A stretch of 64,000 bases of DNA, from positions 140,379 to 204,378 of the forward strand of contig NZ_FMYL01000006.1 in NCBI RefSeq assembly GCF_900096955.1. The letters run 5' to 3'. Position 1 is the first letter of the stretch. Each line of letters begins with the position of its first letter. Under the pieces are notes generated by a model that was given only the letters and a program-made list of their open reading frames with translations, ran no database searches and was not told the DNA's origin. Shown here in pieces: positions 59,131 to 64,000 of this stretch. Origin of the DNA: Acinetobacter boissieri (lineage in GTDB: Bacteria > Pseudomonadota > Gammaproteobacteria > Pseudomonadales > Moraxellaceae). The position numbers and the translations under genes were made by a program.

Positions 59131-60327
59131 ATGAAAAAAACCATTAAAGCATATATTGTGGCTCTAGTATTGGGCGTATTGCTATTGTGTGCTGTGACAC
59201 CATTTTTTGGCGCAGGTTATGTATATGTCTACTTTGCAGGCTGGGAGTTGCAAACCAATATTTGGGTATTGTGTGCACTAATACTTACGATCAGTTTTTG
59301 TATACAAAGCATATATATGCTTATAAAAGCTTTTTTTGCACGCCAAAAGTTAAAAGCAAAGCAGGCTACTTCTTTTTCAGATTTACATCCATATGAGAAA
59401 TTGGCAATTTTGTGGCTTCTAGATGCACAAGCTGAAAAAGAGCCAATGGTTCGCCAAGTTTTTGCACATTCTGGTATGTTAAATCATATTATTACAGCCA
59501 ATTTCCTGTATAAAAAAGAACAATTTAATGAGGGGCATATAGCACTAGAGCAAGCCCCACCAGATGCTTATGAGCTCAAAGAGGTTCTATATATTAATGC
59601 ATTGTTAGATCAAGATGAGCAAGAACAATCATTTGTGCACTTAGAAGCACTGTCTAAGCATAAACCTAGTGCTTGGTTGGTCGATGTAAAGCAAGGGTAT
59701 GAGCAATCGATTTCTAAGTTATGGGGGAAATTTGCATTTAAATTTCCATGGTCATATTTAAAAACAGCGCATTATGGTCATTTAAGTGCACAAGATAATA
59801 CAGCATGGCTTACTGCCATACTACAACGTTTTGAATCTAGTGACGTTGCACAAAAAAATGAGTTAAAAGCGCGCTATATCTCTTTAGAAACGACGTATAT
59901 GCAAGATACTATACGAGAAAATAAAATTTTATGGTTAAAGATCCTGGCTCGTTGTGATGATACTTTACAAGAGCAAGAGCGTCTTTCGAGTCATTTACTA
60001 CATGAACAATTTGACCAAGAAGTGTGTTTCATGTGGTTTGAACAAAAAATGAGTATGATTCAGCCTGATTATTTTGAAATTGAGCAACAAGTAAATATGT
60101 GGCAACACCGTTATACCGACGCACCTATATTTGATTTTATGAAGTGGCATATATATCAAGTGACCGGACGTTACTTAGAGGCAGCTCAACTTCTAAATAA
60201 TTTTCCAAACCACGTGTTAATGAACTATTTACGTATTAAATCAAAAATTCAGGATGATATTTTATTAACAGAACAACTAAACCAAGTCTTTGAGACCAAT
60301 ACTCATTTTTTAAAAATACAGATATAA
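59131..60327 (+). CDS. hemY: HemY-like TPR membrane protein
   Basis: This 398-residue protein has two N-terminal membrane helices (about 8-30 and 42-66) with the HemY signature 'GAGYVYVYFAGWELQTNIWVLCALIL' between them. A helical, TPR-like cytoplasmic or periplasmic domain follows ('YLEAAQLLNNFPNHVLMNYLRIKS'). In proteobacteria it closes the hemCDXY cluster. It is unrelated to the protoporphyrinogen oxidase also called HemY, and its function is unclear. AGAAGGTAGAG precedes the ATG. Confidence 0.85.
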   Translation: MKKTIKAYIVALVLGVLLLCAVTPFFGAGYVYVYFAGWELQTNIWVLCALILTISFCIQSIYMLIKAFFARQKLKAKQATSFSDLHPYEKLAILWLLDAQAEKEPMVRQVFAHSGMLNHIITANFLYKKEQFNEGHIALEQAPPDAYELKEVLYINALLDQDEQEQSFVHLEALSKHKPSAWLVDVKQGYEQSISKLWGKFAFKFPWSYLKTAHYGHLSAQDNTAWLTAILQRFESSDVAQKNELKARYISLETTYMQDTIRENKILWLKILARCDDTLQEQERLSSHLLHEQFDQEVCFMWFEQKMSMIQPDYFEIEQQVNMWQHRYTDAPIFDFMKWHIYQVTGRYLEAAQLLNNFPNHVLMNYLRIKSKIQDDILLTEQLNQVFETNTHFLKIQI

Positions 60328-60435
60328 CTAAAAATGTATTAAAATATGATCCTTATATTAAAAAACATCTCTAAGATGGCTAATAATTTCAGCCTATTTA
60401 TGTTTAAATAAACTTACAACATAGGGGTATATTTA

Positions 60436-60759
60436 ATGCAAGATATTAACGAAATGAATGTAGAGCAATTGGAAAGTCTGAAGAAAAAAGCAGATTTACT
60501 GATTGTCTCTAAAAAAGAGCAATCGATTGCAGATGCATATGAAGAAGTGATTGCGATAGCGACTTCAGTTGGCTTAAGTATCGAACAATTATTAGATTAT
60601 GGTGTACAAAAAAGAAAAACAGGGCTTCGTAAACCTGTTGCACCACGTTATCGAAATCCAGAAAATCCAATAGAGACTTGGACTGGGCGAGGTAAAAAAC
60701 CACGTTGGTTGGTCGCTCAACTAACGCAAGGTGCGACATTAAATGACTTCTTAATTTAA
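60436..60759 (+). CDS. H-NS-family nucleoid-associated protein
   Basis: This 107-residue protein has an N-terminal oligomerisation helix ('MNVEQLESLKKKADLLIVSKKEQSIADAYEEVIAIATSVGLSIEQLL') and the C-terminal H-NS DNA-binding motif 'YRNPENPIETWTGRGKKPRWLVAQL'. It likely binds AT-rich DNA and silences transcription, as the single H-NS of Acinetobacter does; whether this is that main H-NS or a paralogue cannot be told. AGGGG precedes the ATG. Confidence 0.9.
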   Translation: MQDINEMNVEQLESLKKKADLLIVSKKEQSIADAYEEVIAIATSVGLSIEQLLDYGVQKRKTGLRKPVAPRYRNPENPIETWTGRGKKPRWLVAQLTQGATLNDFLI

Positions 60760-61071
60760 AAACACTTATTTTATTTTAAATAAAATTCTAGATTAAAATA
60801 TTAATCTTACTATTAATATTTTAATCTTTTTTTAATACTCATAAATAAATTTATCCTATATTTTATATAAGATTATTATCCAATATAAAACAATAACATT
60901 CCTGTTTTAGCTCGAATGAGTAATATTTATAGCGTAATTTAACTTATTCAAATTATAATCCAAATGTCATAAGTAACATAATAAAAATAGTTGCTACGCA
61001 AAGACTTGTCGTTTGACGAGTAATTAAATATGCTATGCTAACTGTAATAAATCACGAGTGAGATATTTGCA
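60760..61071. other. 312-bp AT-rich intergenic region
   Basis: It contains the H-NS terminator, a further palindrome near 60770-60788 (ATTTTATTTTAAATAAAAT) and a possible promoter for the FHA gene: TTGACG (61013-61018), 15 bases, TATGCT (61034-61039). The spacing is short. No coding sequence is apparent. The AT content makes it a likely H-NS binding region. Confidence 0.4.
60791..60833 (+). terminator. AT-only terminator after the H-NS gene
   Basis: GATTAAAATATT (60791-60802) and AATATTTTAATC (60815-60826) form a perfect 12-bp stem followed by seven T. The stem is almost entirely A-T, which is unusual for an intrinsic terminator. Confidence 0.6.
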
Positions 61072-61611
61072 ATGAAATGGAATTTAACGCTGATTTCTGA
61101 GGAATTACCCGAACAAAATACAAAAATACAGCAAGACGTATTGGTTGGGCGTCATGAAGGTTGTGATTTAGTATTACAAGACGCAAAAGTTTCTCGTAAG
61201 CATGCTATATTTTCTGTTAAAAAAACTGGTTTATGGTTGGAAGACTTACAATCTTCCAATGGTACATACGTCAATGGTGAAAAAATCGAAGTCGCTACAC
61301 AGTTGAATGGCGATGAAAAAATTCAATTTGCAGAGCTGGTCTTTCAGTTAGAGCAACTAGAAGATCAAGTTGCTGAAACAGAAAATCCTGAACAGTCACC
61401 CCAAGCGACACAAACGGTTGAACCTTTACCAGCCGATGCCTCATCTTTACAGCCTAAAGTAACAGAAGGTAAAGATACATCGCAGTCTAAAGTAGTCATA
61501 GAAGATAAAGACACAATATCTCAAACTGGGAAGAAAAATAACTTACAAATGGTTGTTTTTGTTGTAATTGCTTTTATTATTGCTATGGTCGTATGGGCAC
61601 TTTTTAAATAA
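61072..61611 (+). CDS. FHA-domain protein with C-terminal membrane anchor
   Basis: This 179-residue protein has an FHA phosphothreonine-binding domain at about residues 23-90, with the canonical residues in 'GRHEGCDLVLQDAKVSRKHAIF' and 'SSNGTYVNGEKI'. A Pro/Glu/Ser-rich linker (100-152) and a single C-terminal helix (about 157-178, 'MVVFVVIAFIIAMVVWALF') follow, giving a tail-anchored protein with the FHA domain in the cytosol. No Ser/Thr kinase or phosphatase gene lies nearby, so its partner is unknown. Confidence 0.85.
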   Translation: MKWNLTLISEELPEQNTKIQQDVLVGRHEGCDLVLQDAKVSRKHAIFSVKKTGLWLEDLQSSNGTYVNGEKIEVATQLNGDEKIQFAELVFQLEQLEDQVAETENPEQSPQATQTVEPLPADASSLQPKVTEGKDTSQSKVVIEDKDTISQTGKKNNLQMVVFVVIAFIIAMVVWALFK

Positions 61612-61685
61612 CATGACGTAATGCAAGTTGCCCATGTTGAATAAAGTGGGTCGTTATTACTCATTACTTACTATGTAGGAATTGT

Positions 61686-61724
61686 ATGAAATCAAGTCAA
61701 GTTTTTCGATGGCGTTACTCATAA
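61686..61724 (+). CDS. possible trpE leader peptide
   Basis: A 12-codon frame, MKSSQVFRWRYS, has AGGA 6 bases before the ATG and ends 41 bases before the preferred trpE start. It has one Trp codon among Phe, Arg and Tyr codons. Downstream, ATCCCCTTTTTT resembles the T-rich end of a terminator, but I could not find a matching G-rich arm, so attenuation is not shown. Confidence 0.3.
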   Translation: MKSSQVFRWRYS

Positions 61725-61765
61725 TCCCCTTTTTTAAATCTTAAGAAATAATGAGAGTACGCAAT

Positions 61766-63259
61766 ATGCAAAAAGCTACATTTGAAAAACTAGTAGAGCA
61801 AGGTTTTAATACAATTCCCGTATACCGCCAACGTTTAGCAGATACAGACACTCCGCTATCTGTGTATGCAAGATTACAACAAGATATGGTTCCATCGTAT
61901 TTATTTGAATCTGTAGAGGGTGGAGAGCGTTGGGCGCGTTATTCAATTATTGGTTTGGGTGAATCAACCATTTTTTCGTGTAATAAAGGCATATTCACCA
62001 TACAACATCCAGATGGTACATATACGACCCAAGAAAATATTGACCCATTTCAATTTATTCGAGATTTTCAAGCAAAGTTTAAAGTACCAACAGATCAAGA
62101 TATTCCTGAATTACCTACATTTACAGGTGGTCTAGTCGGTTACTTTGGCTACGACACAGTACGTTATATCGAACCAAAACTCACCAATATGCCCAGTGAT
62201 GATCCAATGGATTTACCTGACATCTGGTTAATGTTGTCGAAAACAGTCATTGTGTTTGATAACTTAAAAGACACTCTATTTTTAATTACGCATGCAGATA
62301 TAGATGCTGGAGAAAATTACCAAAGTTGTCAGCAAAAACTAGATGAGCTAGAAAATAGATTAGAGTCCACGGTTACATTAATTGCTAAGCCACATACTTT
62401 TCCTATTTTTGAGTCGATTACTGGCGAGAAAAACTACAAAAACAGCGTGGATCTTGTTAAAGAGTACATTAGAGCAGGTGATGTGATGCAAGTTGTACCT
62501 GGGCATCGTATGGTTTCTGATTTTGATGGTAATGCTTTGCAAGTATATAGAGCACTTAGACATCTAAATCCATCTCCGTACTTATTTTTGATACATGGGT
62601 ATAGCTTGGCAGACAAAAAACCATTTCAAGTGGTTGGTTCATCACCTGAAATCTTGTCACGCTTAGAAAATGGCATAGCAACAGTGAGACCGTTGGCAGG
62701 TACGCGCCCAAGAGGAAAAACTAAAACAGAAGATTTAGCCCTTGAGCAAGAGTTGCTCTCAGATGAAAAAGAAATTGCAGAACATGTCATGCTTATCGAT
62801 TTGGGAAGAAATGATATTGGTAGGGTTTCAAAAATAGGAAAAGTACATGTCACAGATCGAATGGTTGTTGAGCGTTACTCCCATGTGATGCACATTGTAT
62901 CTAATGTCGAAGGAGAGGTAGAAGATGGTGTTGATGCTTTAGATGTGTTTAAAGCGACTTTTCCAGCAGGAACACTCTCTGGTGCGCCAAAAATTAGAGC
63001 GATGGAAATTATTGATGAAGTTGAACCTGTCAAAAGAGGTATCTTTGGTGGAGCAGTCGGCTACTTAGGATGGCATGGTGAGATGGATATGTCGATCGCA
63101 ATTAGAACTTGTGTTATTCGAAATAATAAAGTGTTTGTACAAGCAGGTGCAGGGCTTGTTGCCGACTCAAATCCAGATGCAGAATGGAATGAAACACAAA
63201 TAAAAGCTCGCGCAGTGATCAAGGCGGTTGAATTATCATCAACTGGACTGATTTTATGA
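61766..63259 (+). CDS. trpE: anthranilate synthase component I
   Basis: TrpE makes anthranilate from chorismate using ammonia supplied by TrpG. The 497-residue protein has the Trp-feedback region near 'MVPSYLFESVEGGERWARYSIIG' and the chorismate-binding domain with 'GDVMQVVPGHRM', 'NPSPYLFLIHG', 'VGSSPEILSR', 'RPLAGTRPRGKT', 'LSGAPKIRAMEIIDE' and 'RGIFGGAVGYLGWHGEMDMSIAIRT'. I favour ATG 61766, with GAGAG 8 bases upstream; ATG 61751 is possible. trpG, trpD and trpC are not adjacent, consistent with the split trp genes of Acinetobacter. Confidence 0.95.
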   Translation: MQKATFEKLVEQGFNTIPVYRQRLADTDTPLSVYARLQQDMVPSYLFESVEGGERWARYSIIGLGESTIFSCNKGIFTIQHPDGTYTTQENIDPFQFIRDFQAKFKVPTDQDIPELPTFTGGLVGYFGYDTVRYIEPKLTNMPSDDPMDLPDIWLMLSKTVIVFDNLKDTLFLITHADIDAGENYQSCQQKLDELENRLESTVTLIAKPHTFPIFESITGEKNYKNSVDLVKEYIRAGDVMQVVPGHRMVSDFDGNALQVYRALRHLNPSPYLFLIHGYSLADKKPFQVVGSSPEILSRLENGIATVRPLAGTRPRGKTKTEDLALEQELLSDEKEIAEHVMLIDLGRNDIGRVSKIGKVHVTDRMVVERYSHVMHIVSNVEGEVEDGVDALDVFKATFPAGTLSGAPKIRAMEIIDEVEPVKRGIFGGAVGYLGWHGEMDMSIAIRTCVIRNNKVFVQAGAGLVADSNPDAEWNETQIKARAVIKAVELSSTGLIL

Positions 63260-63288
63260 GTTTTTTTAAAAAAAACCATAAAAAACAC

Positions 63289-63316
63289 TTGCATGATTTA
63301 AAAGTTTTGCTAAACT
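63289..63316 (+). promoter_or_regulatory. promoter of the tRNA-tuf operon
   Basis: TTGCAT (63289-63294), a 16-base spacer and TAAACT (63311-63316) lie 41 bases before the first tRNA. The discriminator region after it (GCACACC) is GC-rich, as in stringently controlled stable-RNA promoters. Confidence 0.5.
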
Positions 63317-63357
63317 GCACACCGTTCCGATACGAAACGTACGAAACAAAATAAAAC

Positions 63358-63433
<76 letters not shown>

Positions 63434-63482
63434 GTTTTAGTTTGTTTTGCATTGGAGCAGCACTACCAAGTAGGTGCGATAT

Positions 63483-63566
63483 GGTGAGATTCCCGAGCGG
63501 TCAAAGGGGGCGGACTGTAACTCCGCTACGAAAGTTTCGAAGGTTCGAATCCTTCTCTCACCACCA
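63483..63566 (+). tRNA. tRNA-Tyr(GTA)
   Basis: An 84-nt class II tRNA with acceptor GGTGAGA/TCTCACC, anticodon loop containing CTGTAAC (anticodon GTA), the long variable arm, T arm GGTTCGAATCC and encoded CCA. Confidence 0.97.
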
Positions 63567-63600
63567 AATTTACTTCGAATGAAGTGGTAGTATACCAGAT

Positions 63601-63676
63601 GCGGGAGTAGCTCAGTTGGTAGAGCGGCAGCCTTCCAAGCTGCATGTCGCGAGTTCGATCCTCGTCTCCCGCTCCA
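63601..63676 (+). tRNA. tRNA-Gly(TCC)
   Basis: A 76-nt cloverleaf with acceptor GCGGGAG/CTCCCGC, anticodon loop CTTCCAA (anticodon TCC), T arm GTTCGATCC and encoded CCA. Confidence 0.97.
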
Positions 63677-63688
63677 TCGAAGGCTATC

Positions 63689-63763
<75 letters not shown>

Positions 63764-63800
63764 GATACATACAGTTTAGTGGTTTTAATCACAACTCATC

Positions 63801-63828
63801 AAAAAAGCAGGCTTATTAGTCTGCTTTT
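63801..63828 (+). terminator. hairpin between tRNA-Thr and tuf
   Basis: AAAAGCAG, GCTTATTAGT, CTGCTTTT is an 8-bp stem with a modest T tract. It may act as a partial terminator or processing barrier inside the tRNA-tuf transcript. Confidence 0.5.
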
Positions 63829-63918
63829 AAAGTATTGGGTGTTTGTTTTTTTAAGCAAGTATGTCGATGTGCTGACAATTATCAGCGTTTTGTTCGATGT
63901 GAATGAAGGAAGATCATC

Positions 63919-64000
63919 ATGGCTAAGGCTAAGTTTGAACGTAATAAGCCACACGTAAACGTGGGAACAATTGGTCACGTTGACCATGGTAAAACAACGC
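63919..64000 (+). CDS. tuf: elongation factor Tu (start only, cut by window edge)
   Basis: The visible 27 residues begin [20 protein letters not shown] and reach the G1 P-loop 'GHVDHGKTT', the hallmark of EF-Tu. GAAGGAAG before the ATG is a strong ribosome site. Position after four tRNAs identifies it as the tufB-type copy. Confidence 0.97.

Overview
The window is a stretch of chromosome from an Acinetobacter-like member of the Moraxellaceae. The evidence is an AT-rich base composition and a set of recognisable proteins and gene orders: nrdR-ribD-DNA adenine methylase-ribE, glnK-amtB, lptF-lptG opposite pepA-holC, xerD-dsbC-hom-thrC, feoA-feoB plus a small Cys/Gly protein, dksA-gluQRS, hemC-hemD-hemX-hemY, and the tRNA Thr-Tyr-Gly-Thr-tuf operon. 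Species cannot be fixed from the sequence alone. No insertion sequence, prophage, integron or CRISPR array was seen. Almost everything is core chromosome.

Layout. 1-5.0 kb: tandem tRNA-Gly genes, bolA-like, SirB2-like, a glycine-rich lipoprotein, a divergent HxlR regulator/oxidoreductase pair, and guaA. 5.0-15.2 kb: a LOG-family hydrolase, a TerC-CBS-CorC membrane protein, a likely catabolic cassette (MHS transporter, amidohydrolase, SDR), a YchJ-like protein, a TRIC-family channel and two further MFS transporters. 15.3-24.9 kb: parC, fadD, two small membrane proteins, ppa, two outer-membrane channels (OprD-like, TorF-like) and comM. 24.9-27.1 kb: nitrogen-regulated glnK-amtB, with a sigma-54-type promoter and an NtrC-like site. 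27.2-30.7 kb: nrdR-ribD-methylase-ribE as one overlapping operon. 30.8-35.6 kb: the pepA-holC-coiled-coil operon divergent from lptFG. 35.7-40.4 kb: gpmI with an S41 protease, a GacA-like regulator and a PBP7-type peptidase. 40.5-45.0 kb: xerD-dsbC-hom-thrC on the minus strand. 45.0-47.5 kb: the iron-uptake feo operon. 47.6-56.3 kb: murD-ftsW, gluQRS-dksA, nudF-cpdA, phoU and argH-yggX. 56.6-63.3 kb: the haem operon, an H-NS-family protein, an FHA membrane protein and trpE. 63.36-64.0 kb: four tRNAs and the start of tuf.

Functionally the window combines nucleotide synthesis (guaA), amino-acid synthesis (thrC, hom, argH, trpE), cofactor synthesis (riboflavin, haem), envelope construction (lptFG, murD, ftsW, pbpG) and nutrient sensing for nitrogen, phosphate and iron. 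Each of the three nutrient loci has a plausible cognate operator upstream.

No large unknown system is visible. The observations most worth a second look are: the orphan adenine methylase translationally coupled inside the riboflavin operon; a C-rich, anti-Shine-Dalgarno-like element with its own intrinsic terminator downstream of yggX (a candidate small RNA); the MHS/amidohydrolase/SDR cassette; a lipoprotein form of DsbC; the third feo gene; and a 12-codon leader peptide containing Trp ahead of trpE.
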